Shown here piece after piece: positions 3,900 to 12,209 of a DNA stretch of 12,946 bases; position 1 is the first letter of the stretch, and every line of letters starts with the position of its first letter. A program made the translations under genes and the position numbers. The stretch spans positions 1 through 12,946 of the forward strand of contig CAZRMT010000036.1 of assembly GCA_964601265.1 (NCBI GenBank). Reading direction: 5' to 3'. The DNA comes from UBA4675 sp964601265 (lineage in GTDB: Bacteria; Bacillota; Clostridia; Christensenellales; Borkfalkiaceae). Below the pieces are notes generated by a model. The model saw only the letters and a program-made list of their open reading frames with translations. It made no database searches and was not told the DNA's origin.

Positions 3900-6800
3900 T
3901 TACGAAACTCCGCCTATGCCTTTTATGATATTATAACTAGCCCATTCACAAGTAAGTGCAAGTCCGTATGATTGATAAATGCTTCCGTTTAATACGTTAC
4001 TAGTATAACTAGTCCAAAACGCCGTTGTGTTATTACTAGCTATATTGTACCAGTCAATAGTAATATAACTGTCTGAAACGTACCTTTTCATAGTAAAGCT
4101 AGTACCGTCGGAAGAAACACTTAATTCTACGGCACATAATCCGTGTTGCAACAGTTTACTTGTAGTGGCATTATAATAATTCCCCACTTGAGTTGAATCA
4201 GTACTATCGTAATAATAAGTCCCGTAGTTGGCAGAAGAAGCAAACACAACACTAGTATCAGTTGCTCCGCCTCCCGACAAATTAGCATGATTTCCACTAC
4301 CGAATACCGCCGAAGTATCAACATTATCAAAACGATAAAATCTTGCGTTTTTATCAGACACGTTACCCGTATAAGCTATAGTTAAAGGTGTAGTCCAGTT
4401 TTTAGTATTCCCGTTCGGTTCAAAATTGCTGTTAATATACATATAATATTTACCGGTCTGCCCTGCACTTATATTAGCACTACTAACAGTTGAATAATAA
4501 TCTAACGTTGACCAGTCGGTATTATTTCCGCTTGTTGACCACCCACCGTAACCATAGTTTGACTTAGGACTATCAAAATAAATATTATCCGTAGGCGTTA
4601 TAGGATATATAGGTTGAGTTATTTCAAACTCGCAGACCTCACCCGTTAACATTATACCTATCGAATCTACCGAATACGAAGGCGTTGTACCATTAACTTG
4701 AGTACCAAAAGCATGACTTTTAATAAATTTCGTTTTATTTGTGTCCGTTTTCTCTTCGTACATTGCAAGTCCGGTTGAAGTGTCGGTATAATATAAATAC
4801 AAATCTTGAGTATACGCTCCGACACTTTCTCCGCTACCTATACCAATTTCCCATTTGATATGTATGAACGAATTACTCTTTTGTATGGTAATCCTTACGG
4901 TAGAAGAATTCCAACGAGTGATTAAATCCGCATCTGCTATACCATTCCTCTTTACCACCATATCGAGTATTTTAACGTTTAAGGTAGAATCCGACTTATA
5001 CATTGCCCAGTCTTCTCTAATAAATATATATTTATTAACGTCTTTAGTGTCGTACAACACAATAAGCGGTGTAGTCCAACACGCTGAACTCCATTCCGTG
5101 CTAGCGGAATTTCTAGTGTGTTTATACTCAAAAGTATAGGCTTCTTTAGTGGTCATATCGGTACTTAAAGTAACGTTGGGCACGTAATGAGAATAATTAG
5201 TTATATACCCTCCTAAAGAACCCGTACTACTGGAATAACTCAAATACTTACCGCTATTATCGGTTCCCTTAACTAGCTTGTCGGACAAAACAACAAAGTT
5301 AGTTCTATCACCGTATAAAATAAGGTCCACAGGGAAAGAATCCATACCCGACAAAGTATAAGTAATTCCATACGTAGTACCCGAATAATTCGAATTAACG
5401 GATTGAATTGCCATGTCTACGGTAATCGTTCCGCCTTTACTTCCTACACTTTTACCCGTCACAGTAAAGGTGACGTAACTACGTTTTAACGCTTCGTAAA
5501 ATTTATAGTTTCCGTTGGAATCTTTTCCGTTAGTCGGTGCGGAATTTTTACCGTTTCCAAAGAAATCATCTCTTGTTCCGCCTTTAAACGAGATATTTGA
5601 AATAGTTCCAAGAGGTATGTTTCCGTAGAAATTAGTTCCGTCTTGCAAAAACATCGTGTAAGATTCCCAATATCTATTCGTATTCGAACCGTAATAACTA
5701 GTATAATCTGCTCCATATTGGTTGAAATGGTAAACCCCTATAATAGCCGTATTCCACCTCATGTTATCCCATTCGGTTCCCCCGCCCCAGTTACAAGCTT
5801 CTTGGTAAATTTTTACGGTCTGCGTAAAATTACCGTATAAGTTGGTCATAAGTTGCGTATTGTCCGAAATATACCCCGAGGTTGCGTTTTGAGAACCCCA
5901 CTCTTTTTTATTGCTACCGTTTAAGTTAAGCCCCGTCGTATCGTTTACATACCCAGAAGAAACGGTAGTATTGTTAGTCTTGTTGTTTGCCCATTGAGCG
6001 GTTAAAACAATTTTTCCGCCCTCTCCGTCACAAAGATTTTTAAAGGTAACCTGTCCCGTCCATTGATTATTGCAAATCATAGTAGACGATAGAACTTTGG
6101 TAAAACGCTGTACGGGCGTATCGGTAGAATAATTGTAAGCCGTTTCATAATATTGGGCTCTATCCGATAACTTTCCGCTAGTAAACGTAACAGTCCAACC
6201 ACAAAAAACGTAATTGTTTCTCGTGGGAGTTGCAACGTCGGCAACAAAAGTCGTTCCGTAACGAATGGTTTTATTTTTGGCAGTACCGCTTCCGTCGTTA
6301 AAATTGTACGTTATATCGTATTTCTGTGCCTTAAACGAGCTTAGTAATTTAAGGTTTTGGGCGGGCATAGAAAACGCTAAATCGCTTGTAGCCGTGTCCG
6401 TCGCCTTAAAATAACCGTTAAACTTAAATAAATTAAAAATCGTAGCTGGCTCGTTTACGTCGTACCCGAGTTCGAGCCAAGTGCTAGTATTAGAAGTTTG
6501 CACGGCGGATACGTTGATAATAAGATAAACGTAATCGTTACCGTTGCCGTTAACCGTATACGAACCATTAGCAGTCGTTTTCCAACCCGAATCGCTGAGT
6601 TGGTTGCTTGTGGGACTGCTAGCCTCCACAAAACCGAATTGATAAGTTCTACCACTAAAAGCAGAATCAGAAACGGTATTACTGTTCCAAGAAATAACCG
6701 TACCCTTTTTAACGGGACGAGTTATAACTATTTTCATTCTCTTTTTATAATCGGCGTTTGTAGTATCGGTAATACCGAACGAACCTTGCGAAACGTAGTA

Positions 6801-9113
6801 CGAACCCGTTAGAGTCTGTTTGTCTATATCGGTATCGCCCGTGTTTACGTTTTCTTGATATATACCGTCTACGGAAATGTTTTTTAATGCTCCCTTTATA
6901 AGGTCTGTGTTTTCCGTTTTCGTAACGTTGCCGTTAGTATCGTACATAACGTTTATCATAACGTAAACGTAGTCAAATTTCTTGGAAAGAGTATACTGTC
7001 TGTCAGGAGTATTTTGATATAGCGTCCCGTCGACCGTGTAAGTTGCGGTCCCGTCGGAATTTTTAACGTATTCGTTCGTAATGCCTTTATCGTGCACTTT
7101 CGCTTGCCCACTAGCCGTTAACCAACCCGAATCGTAGTCGTATAAATTGTTACCGTTTGTATAATAAACATGAACGCCCATTTCGGTTGCTAAAATTATT
7201 CCGTATTTAACAGCACTACCATTGTAAGTAAAGGAATTAAAGGTTATTTTAGTACCCGCTTTTACCTTTTTCATAATAACGGCGTGGTTACGATACGAAT
7301 ACCCCTCTTTCTTTTCTTGTTCGGTCGCAACTAAAGACAAGTTATAATTCATATGGAAAGAACCACGGCTTACCATATAGTTTTTATTTAAGTTGCTTTC
7401 GGAGAAAAAGTCGCTAGTAAACGCCGTGTCTTTTACAAAGCCGTTAAAGGTGTAACCGCCCGTAGACATAGTAAGCGAATCGGATTTTCCGCTGTTTAAA
7501 TTTATGTTTTCGTCCGCAAAATAATAGGATTTTAAACTGCTTTGGGCGCTTGCGGTAATCTTATCGTTTTCGCCCGATAAATCGGTGTAATCGGCAGAAT
7601 AAGATATGGTATACCTATTCATTTTAACGCTTAAATCGGAGTTGGTTGCGGTAAAATTATATAAGTTGCAATCAACGTTTAAAGCGTTTTCTAAACCGCT
7701 AGCTTGCCCGCTCCTATTAAAGGTGGAAGAAGTTATATCTAGCTTGCTAGCATAATCGCTAGTCGAAATTTTTGCCTTTAAAGTGGAATTTTCAAAACCC
7801 GATAAAGAATAGCTTTGTACTTTATATCCGCTTTCGGTCGTAGCAGACGACGAAGAAATGGTATAAGTATACGTTTTATCTTTTAAACGGGTTGTTCCGT
7901 TCGCCTTTAACGTAGCCGTGATTTTGGTCGGTTTTGCCGTGGGCGAAGAGGAATAAAACTCGCTTATTCTGTCCACGGTAATATCTTTGCCGTCTACCGT
8001 CATATCCACGGCGGAAGTCAGTTTTTTAGTGTTAAACGAAAGGGTTTTTGCAACAAAGCCCGTTCCCGTTCCTAATTTTAACGTGGCTTTTTTGTTGTTA
8101 CCGATATTTTTAACTTCAACGTCTTTTTTGTTTGCTGTATTTTGCTGTAAATAATCGGCGTCGTTTATCGTCCAAAAAGCGTTAAAGTCAAGTTTGTCGG
8201 TTACGTCGACTATTTTCGTTTGGTCGTTTAAAGTGTATCTTGCATAAAAGTTATGGTAAAAAGTATCGTCGCCGTAAGTAATATCACCCGCAACGGAAGT
8301 TACGTTGTCAGCCGTTACGCCCGATACCGTACCCATAGTAGCTTCGAACCTACCCGATAAATCATCGGAAAGGGTTAAATTTTCAAAATCCTCGCTAGAA
8401 ACACTCGCCTTTAACGCACCCTCTACGCTACGTTTTAAAAAGGTGTTAATATTTTTTGTTTCCCAATCGTTTCTGTTGTCCGCCGTTAAAGAAGATACGA
8501 CGTATGCTAAACTGTTTGCCGTTTTGTTAGCGCTAGACAAGCTTGCATATTGTCTTACGACGGTTCCGTCCGATTTTTGCCCTTCTACGTAGTAAATTCC
8601 GAAATATCTTCTGTTGGCGTTTTCCGTTTGTATAGTCTTTAATCCGCCTTTTAATATCGTGTCTTCGCTAATAGAAGCTCCGCCCGTCATATCGTCTACT
8701 ATTCCGTACCAAAATTTTGCGCCTTGGTTTTTAGCCTCGGCAAACCCCTCGGCATACTTACCTTGATTTATGTAGCTTTTTGCCGTTGCAAATTTTGCAA
8801 CCGTGCTCGAACCAAGACCGTTTATGTACTCGTAAGGCACTAACAGTAAGTTTATTTTTACCGTACTGGGCGTTACGCTGTTATTGCTTATAAAATTATC
8901 GTAATAAGTTTTGTTTATCGTTGCCGTGTACGTTAGTCCGCAATGCGGTTCCGACCAGCAATTCCTATACGATACGCCCTCTTCCATTTGGAATACAGCC
9001 GTTTCTTCCGCATAAGTCTTGCTTTTCGTCTGCTCGCAGACAAAAAGCCCGATACATATCACGCTTAACAAAATGCAAAGGTAAAAACATATTCTCTTTT
9101 TGATACCGCTCAT
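3900..9113 (-). CDS. Giant secreted surface protein with InlB-type repeat and repeated beta-sandwich-like modules
   Basis: A 1737-residue exported protein, probably an adhesin or glycan-binding protein. Signal peptide 1-35: KKR, a hydrophobic stretch (8-26), then TYA before EE. Residues 36-210 resemble the N-terminal region of other clostridial InlB-repeat proteins (LTYTATINKTYYDN; RYFGIYYVEG). Two homologous modules lie at about 578-720 and 771-865 (YMVSRGSF / YYVSQGSF, KKVKAGT / RPVKKGT, DYVYVMINV / DYVYLIINV). One InlB/Flg_new-like repeat spans about 930-1042 (YDITYNFNDG, RYGTTF, CGWTVTF, LTAQW). Three C-terminal modules at about 1088-1281, 1316-1498 and 1544-1737 share W-T-T-P-L-like cores and look like LamG/ConA-type sandwiches; this fold is inferred. 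There is no LPXTG motif and no C-terminal membrane segment; the protein ends IIKGIGGVS. A G10 tract lies 7 bases before the ATG, with a consensus promoter upstream. Confidence 0.88.
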   Translation of the reverse strand: MSGIKKRICFYLCILLSVICIGLFVCEQTKSKTYAEETAVFQMEEGVSYRNCWSEPHCGLTYTATINKTYYDNFISNNSVTPSTVKINLLLVPYEYINGLGSSTVAKFATAKSYINQGKYAEGFAEAKNQGAKFWYGIVDDMTGGASISEDTILKGGLKTIQTENANRRYFGIYYVEGQKSDGTVVRQYASLSSANKTANSLAYVVSSLTADNRNDWETKNINTFLKRSVEGALKASVSSEDFENLTLSDDLSGRFEATMGTVSGVTADNVTSVAGDITYGDDTFYHNFYARYTLNDQTKIVDVTDKLDFNAFWTINDADYLQQNTANKKDVEVKNIGNNKKATLKLGTGTGFVAKTLSFNTKKLTSAVDMTVDGKDITVDRISEFYSSSPTAKPTKITATLKANGTTRLKDKTYTYTISSSSATTESGYKVQSYSLSGFENSTLKAKISTSDYASKLDITSSTFNRSGQASGLENALNVDCNLYNFTATNSDLSVKMNRYTISYSADYTDLSGENDKITASAQSSLKSYYFADENINLNSGKSDSLTMSTGGYTFNGFVKDTAFTSDFFSESNLNKNYMVSRGSFHMNYNLSLVATEQEKKEGYSYRNHAVIMKKVKAGTKITFNSFTYNGSAVKYGIILATEMGVHVYYTNGNNLYDYDSGWLTASGQAKVHDKGITNEYVKNSDGTATYTVDGTLYQNTPDRQYTLSKKFDYVYVMINVMYDTNGNVTKTENTDLIKGALKNISVDGIYQENVNTGDTDIDKQTLTGSYYVSQGSFGITDTTNADYKKRMKIVITRPVKKGTVISWNSNTVSDSAFSGRTYQFGFVEASSPTSNQLSDSGWKTTANGSYTVNGNGNDYVYLIINVSAVQTSNTSTWLELGYDVNEPATIFNLFKFNGYFKATDTATSDLAFSMPAQNLKLLSSFKAQKYDITYNFNDGSGTAKNKTIRYGTTFVADVATPTRNNYVFCGWTVTFTSGKLSDRAQYYETAYNYSTDTPVQRFTKVLSSTMICNNQWTGQVTFKNLCDGEGGKIVLTAQWANNKTNNTTVSSGYVNDTTGLNLNGSNKKEWGSQNATSGYISDNTQLMTNLYGNFTQTVKIYQEACNWGGGTEWDNMRWNTAIIGVYHFNQYGADYTSYYGSNTNRYWESYTMFLQDGTNFYGNIPLGTISNISFKGGTRDDFFGNGKNSAPTNGKDSNGNYKFYEALKRSYVTFTVTGKSVGSKGGTITVDMAIQSVNSNYSGTTYGITYTLSGMDSFPVDLILYGDRTNFVVLSDKLVKGTDNSGKYLSYSSSTGSLGGYITNYSHYVPNVTLSTDMTTKEAYTFEYKHTRNSASTEWSSACWTTPLIVLYDTKDVNKYIFIREDWAMYKSDSTLNVKILDMVVKRNGIADADLITRWNSSTVRITIQKSNSFIHIKWEIGIGSGESVGAYTQDLYLYYTDTSTGLAMYEEKTDTNKTKFIKSHAFGTQVNGTTPSYSVDSIGIMLTGEVCEFEITQPIYPITPTDNIYFDSPKSNYGYGGWSTSGNNTDWSTLDYYSTVSSANISAGQTGKYYMYINSNFEPNGNTKNWTTPLTIAYTGNVSDKNARFYRFDNVDTSAVFGSGNHANLSGGGATDTSVVFASSANYGTYYYDSTDSTQVGNYYNATTSKLLQHGLCAVELSVSSDGTSFTMKRYVSDSYITIDWYNIASNNTTAFWTSYTSNVLNGSIYQSYGLALTCEWASYNIIKGIGGVS

Positions 9114-9160
9114 TTAAGTACCCCCCCCCCGAACTTTTTTGTGTTTTGTTCAGGGTTCAT
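9110..9160 (-). CDS. Possible 16-codon leader ORF spanning the poly-G tract
   Basis: Read on the minus strand from ATG at 9160-9158 the frame encodes MNPEQNTKKFGGGVLK and stops at TGA (9112-9110), which overlaps the ATG of the giant surface protein as ATGA. The G10 tract supplies the three Gly codons plus one base. A weak ribosome binding site (AAGGATAGG) lies about 8 bases upstream. The ORF is short enough to arise by chance and nothing about the peptide supports a function; it is listed because its overlap with the start would allow coupling that depends on tract length. Confidence 0.25.
   Translation of the reverse strand: MNPEQNTKKFGGGVLK
9121..9130 (-). repeat. Homopolymer of ten G in the ribosome-binding position of the surface protein gene
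   Basis: Ten C on the plus strand, so ten G in the mRNA, end 7 bases before the start codon of the surface protein. No other Shine-Dalgarno-like sequence is present, and GGGGG can pair with the anti-Shine-Dalgarno core through a G-U wobble. Tracts of this length are prone to slipped-strand mispairing, so the tract is a candidate phase-variation switch. The assembled length itself may be inaccurate. Confidence 0.7.
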
Positions 9161-9254
9161 TACGCGAGCCTATCCTTTTCGGTTTTCAAGTCGTCGATAT
9201 ATGAAAAAACTCAAACCGTTCGGGATTTGTTATATTATATAATTTTATTTAAGT

Positions 9255-9284
9255 ATTATACACTAATAAAAAATAGCGTGTCAA
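9255..9284 (-). promoter_or_regulatory. Sigma-70-type promoter of the giant surface protein gene
   Basis: On the minus strand TTGACA (9284-9279), an 18-bp spacer and TATAAT (9260-9255) match consensus in both hexamers. Transcription would start near 9248 and leave a 5' untranslated region of about 135 bases that includes the G10 tract. It lies beyond the terminator of the upstream operon, so the surface protein gene is probably a separate unit. Confidence 0.85.
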
Positions 9285-9315
9285 TACCCGTTTTAAAATT
9301 TTTACGCTTTTCAAC

Positions 9316-9343
9316 GAAAAAAATCCGACGAAAACGTCGGATT
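9316..9343 (-). terminator. Intrinsic terminator of the glutamine synthetase/phosphopantetheinyl transferase operon
   Basis: On the minus strand AATCCGACG-TTTT-CGTCGGATT (9343-9322) is a 9-bp stem with a 4-base loop running straight into a T-tract (TTTTTCGTT). It begins 4 bases after the phosphopantetheinyl transferase stop codon. Confidence 0.88.
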
Positions 9344-9346
9344 AAG

Positions 9347-9850
9347 TTACATTATTAAAATTTTTTCGTATTCACACTCTTCGGAGCACACCGAAAAAAC
9401 GTAGTCGTCCATTTTTTCGCTGACGGAAAAAACCGACTGCTCTTTGCCCTTAAAAAGTATTTTGTCGCCGAATTCGGTTTCCGCTACGCCCGCAACGCTA
9501 CCGCCACGGTATTTTATAAAACTTTCCTTTTTCGTCCACAAAACGTAAAAACTCAAAAGACTGTTAACTCGCTTTTGCTCTTCCTCGGAAAAAAACCGTT
9601 TGGCAAACTTTTTGTAGTCACGTTCCGCTAAAAGCTCGACGTCTATCCCGACGGGTTTGTCGGACACGGCAAGCATAACTATTTCGCCCGAATGAGAAAG
9701 ATTAAAATGATACTTGCTCCCCGCAATATACGGTTTGCCGTTTTCGTTTTTTAAAATTTCTCCCTCGATTTTGTAGACTTCTTGCAAAACGTATTCCAAA
9801 AAATCACGAGAATTTTCTTTTTTGATAAACGAATAATAAACTTTTATCAT
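9347..9850 (-). CDS. Sfp-type 4'-phosphopantetheinyl transferase
   Basis: Cytoplasmic enzyme that moves the 4'-phosphopantetheine arm of coenzyme A onto a serine of a carrier protein. Start ATG 9850 is chosen because it overlaps the glutamine synthetase stop as ATGA; an upstream in-frame ATG at 9889 would lie deep in that gene. At 167 residues it is shorter than Sfp (about 220) but holds the family motifs: GKPY (38-41), FNLSHSGE (49-56), the magnesium-binding GIDVE (68-72, Asp70 and Glu72), and WTKKESFIKYRG (105-116, Glu109 and Lys113). It could act on the fatty-acid acyl carrier protein or on a carrier elsewhere; no carrier protein, polyketide or peptide synthetase is in this window. It ends just before a strong terminator. 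Confidence 0.9.
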   Translation of the reverse strand: MIKVYYSFIKKENSRDFLEYVLQEVYKIEGEILKNENGKPYIAGSKYHFNLSHSGEIVMLAVSDKPVGIDVELLAERDYKKFAKRFFSEEEQKRVNSLLSFYVLWTKKESFIKYRGGSVAGVAETEFGDKILFKGKEQSVFSVSEKMDDYVFSVCSEECEYEKILIM

Positions 9851-12083
9851 ACGCCGAACAAAAGATTTGCATACACGGGGAAAGGCCAACTCTTTTCGTC
9901 CGTCTCCGTTTCCATAGCGTCGGCAAACTCACGAATTTTCTTCATACAAACTAAAACCTTGTCGCAATAGTAGTCGGCTTGTTTTTTAACGCCTCGCTTA
10001 AACCTATCCTGCTCCAAAACCTTTTCGAGATTGTCCGTTTCTTTTACCATTTTGTCGTTTAAATCGGTTAAATACTCTATTTTCTTTAAGTCCGCATCAG
10101 CCGTCAACCCTAGTCCCTTTTTAGCGTTGTAAACACTGCAAAGTCGCTCTATATATCCGTTTACGGCGGGATAAATCTGCGTTTTCGCCATAGAAATCAT
10201 AGTCAACGCCTCGATGTTTATGGTCTTGATGTAGTTTTCGAGCAAAATAACTTCTCTCGATTTTAACTCGCTTTCGGAATACACTCCGTATTTTTCAAAA
10301 AGCTTTATATTCTTTTCGTCGGTCAAGTGCGAAATAGCTTCGGGCGTGGATTTTAAATTCAACAAGCCTCTTTTCTCAGCTTCTTTCGTCCACTCGTCAC
10401 CGTATCCGTTTCCGCTGAATAATATCCTTTTATGGCTTTTTACCGTATCGGAAATAATATCGTGAATTTCTTCGTTAAAGTCCGTTGCCTTTTCAAGCCT
10501 TGTGGCAAACTCGTCCAAAGCCTCGGCAACTATCGTGTTGATAACGGTAATAGGGTCTGCGCAAGAAAAAGAGGAACCTAGCATACGGAATTCGAACTTG
10601 TTTCCCGTGAAAGCAAAAGGAGAGGTTCTGTTTCTGTCAGTCGCGTCTTTTCTGAGTTTCGGCAAAACAAACGCGCCTAAGTCCATACTAGACTTGCCCT
10701 TTTCGATATACTTTTCGCCGTTTGCGATTGAAAGAAGCACTTGCTCTATATCCTCGCCCAAATATATTGAAATGATTGCGGGAGGAGCTTCGTTTGCGCC
10801 TAGTCTATGGTCGTTACCCGCAGAGGCAACGCTTATACGCAATAAGTCTTGGTGCTTGTCCACCGCTTTTATTACGGCGCACAGGAACAACAAGAATTGA
10901 GCGTTTTCCGCAGGAGTATCCCCGGGGTTTAAAAGATTTACGCCCTTGTCGGTAGAAAGCGACCAGTTGTTGTGTTTTCCGCTACCGTTTATACCTTTAA
11001 AAGGCTTTTCGTGCAAAATACACATTAAATCGTGAGAAATCGCCACATTTTTCATTATTTCCATCATAAGCTGATTTTGGTCAACGGCAATGTTGGCGGT
11101 CGTGAAAATGGGCGCAAGTTCATGTTGAGAGGGAGCGACTTCGTTATGCTCGGTTTTAGCTAAAACGCCGAGCTTCCATAACTGCTCGTCCAAATCACGC
11201 ATAAAGCTGGCAACTCTCGGTTTAATCGCTCCGTAATAGTGGTCTTCAAGCTCCTGCCCCTTGGGAGCTTTTGCCCCGAACAACGTTCTGCCCGTGAAAA
11301 CTATGTCTTTTCTCTTTAAGGCTTGCTTTCTGTCAAGCAAGAAATACTCTTGCTCCGCACCTAGCGTGGAAGTAATTCTTTTTACGTCTTTTCCGAATAG
11401 TTTTAAAATTCGTTTGGCTTGTTTATCCACTACCCCCATAGAACGTAAAAGCGGAGTTTTTTTATCCAACGCTTCGCCCGTGTAAGAGCAAAAAGCGGTG
11501 GGAATACAAAGAGTTCCGTCTTTGATAAAGGCATAAGAAGTCGGGTCCCAAGCGGTGTAACCGCGAGCCTCGAAGGTCGCCCTTAATCCGCCGTTCGGGA
11601 GCGAAGACGCGTCGGACTCGCCCTTGATAAGCTCTTTTCCGCTTAAACTCATAATTACTTTAGAGTTGCCGTCGGAAGAAANNNNNNNNNNNNNNNNNNN
11701 NNNNNNNNNNNNNNNNNNNNNNNNNNNNNNNNNNNNNNNNNNNNNNNNNNNNNNNNNNNNNNNNNNNNNNNNNNNNNNNNNATAAGCTCTTTTCCGCTTA
11801 AACTCATAATTACTTTAGAGTTGCCGTCGGAAGAAATAAACCCGTCGTGCTTTTCAGCCGTTACGCCCGTCATAGGTTGGAACCAATGCGTGTAATGGGT
11901 CGCGCCCTTGGATATAGCCCAGTCTTTCATTGCATTTGCAACTTCTTGCGCTATTTTTTCGTTGAGTTCTTCACCCTCGTCTATGGTCTTTTTTAGCGAA
12001 GCATACGCTTCTTTCGATAACGATTTCGCCATTACGTCTTCGTTAAAAACGTCTTGCGCAAAAATCTTTGGAACTTCCGTCAT
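9847..12083 (-). CDS. glnN: Glutamine synthetase type III, interrupted by an assembly gap
   Basis: ATP-dependent ligation of ammonia to glutamate. The type III family is near 700 residues. Removing the gap and one copy of the 55-bp overlap that flanks it (155 bases) gives one open frame of 693 residues: start ATG 12083, stop TGA 9849-9847. Visible landmarks in joined numbering: PNGGLRATFEARGYTAWDP (111-129), GAEQEYFLLD (190-199), NEVAPSQHELAPIF (262-275), LHEKPFKGINGSGKHNNWS (305-323) and NRTSPFAFTGNKFEFRMLGS (433-452), all typical of GSIII. ATG 12083 has GGAGAA 4 bases upstream (12093-12088). A further upstream ATG at 12143 would lie within the -35 box. As deposited, the frame appears as two pieces, up to 11681 and from 11782; this is a scaffold artefact and not a pseudogene. 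The product presumably assimilates ammonia; no regulatory site beyond the promoter is seen. Confidence 0.93.
11627..11681. repeat. 55-bp contig-end overlap, left copy
   Basis: These 55 bases are identical to 11782-11836 on the other side of the N run. Fifty-five is a common k-mer size of de Bruijn assemblers, so the two copies are almost certainly the same genomic bases counted twice. Confidence 0.9.
11682..11781. other. Scaffold gap of 100 N
   Basis: Exactly 100 Ns, the conventional placeholder for a gap of unknown size. The flanking 55-bp identity and the intact reading frame across it indicate that the contigs overlap and that no sequence is missing. Confidence 0.95.
11782..11836. repeat. 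55-bp contig-end overlap, right copy
   Basis: Identical to 11627-11681. Merging the two restores the glutamine synthetase frame through SSDGNSKVIMSLSGKEL and onward without a frameshift. Confidence 0.9.
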
Positions 12084-12087
12084 ATAG

Positions 12088-12093
12088 TTCTCC
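12088..12093 (-). promoter_or_regulatory. Ribosome binding site of glutamine synthetase
   Basis: GGAGAA on the minus strand, 4 bases before ATG 12083 (6 from the GGAG core). It fixes the start at 12083 in place of the longer in-frame ATG at 12143. Confidence 0.75.
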
Positions 12094-12114
12094 GTATTAA
12101 AAATATTAAACTTA

Positions 12115-12143
12115 ATTATATAATCATACCCTGCTTTTGTCAA
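12115..12143 (-). promoter_or_regulatory. Sigma-70-type promoter of the glutamine synthetase operon
   Basis: On the minus strand TTGACA (12143-12138), a 17-bp spacer and TATAAT (12120-12115) match consensus in both boxes and spacing. The predicted start near 12108 leaves a leader of about 25 bases before the glutamine synthetase ATG. No overlapping operator palindrome was recognised. Confidence 0.9.
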
Positions 12144-12171
12144 CCGTTAAACGAAAAATAACCCGTAAACA

Positions 12172-12205
12172 CGAAAAAACGCCCGACAAAGCAAGCGTTT
12201 TTGTG
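12172..12205 (-). terminator. Intrinsic terminator of the membrane protein gene
   Basis: On the minus strand AAAAACGC (12202-12195) pairs with GCGTTTTT (12182-12175) around a 12-base loop, and the T-run continues into TTCGTG. It starts 4 to 7 bases after the membrane protein stop codon and ahead of the glutamine synthetase promoter. Confidence 0.65.
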
Positions 12206-12209
12206 GTTT

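Noticed and set aside
4855..8592. Plus-strand open frames opposite the surface protein (for example 4855-5139, 5643-5840, 6498-6812, 8305-8592)
   Set aside because: They are antisense shadows of the 1737-residue gene, with no ribosome binding sites or recognisable products.
9851..9889. Longer phosphopantetheinyl transferase start at ATG 9889
   Set aside because: It would lie inside the glutamine synthetase coding region. The 13 extra residues have no family similarity, while ATG 9850 gives the ATGA overlap and a normal N-terminus.
9847..11652. Glutamine synthetase starting at ATG 11652 as a 601-residue protein
   Set aside because: That ATG is an internal Met (residue 93 of the joined protein). 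The frame continues upstream through the overlap into the N-terminal part.
11627..11836. Biological direct repeat or duplication within glutamine synthetase
   Set aside because: Perfect identity of exactly 55 bp on both sides of exactly 100 N, with the frame restored on merging, is the mark of a scaffold artefact.
11655..12143. Independent 162-residue gene starting at ATG 12143 and ending beyond the gap
   Set aside because: It is the N-terminal part of glutamine synthetase. Its upstream ATG lies in the -35 box, the real start is 12083, and its apparent end is the gap and the duplicated overlap.
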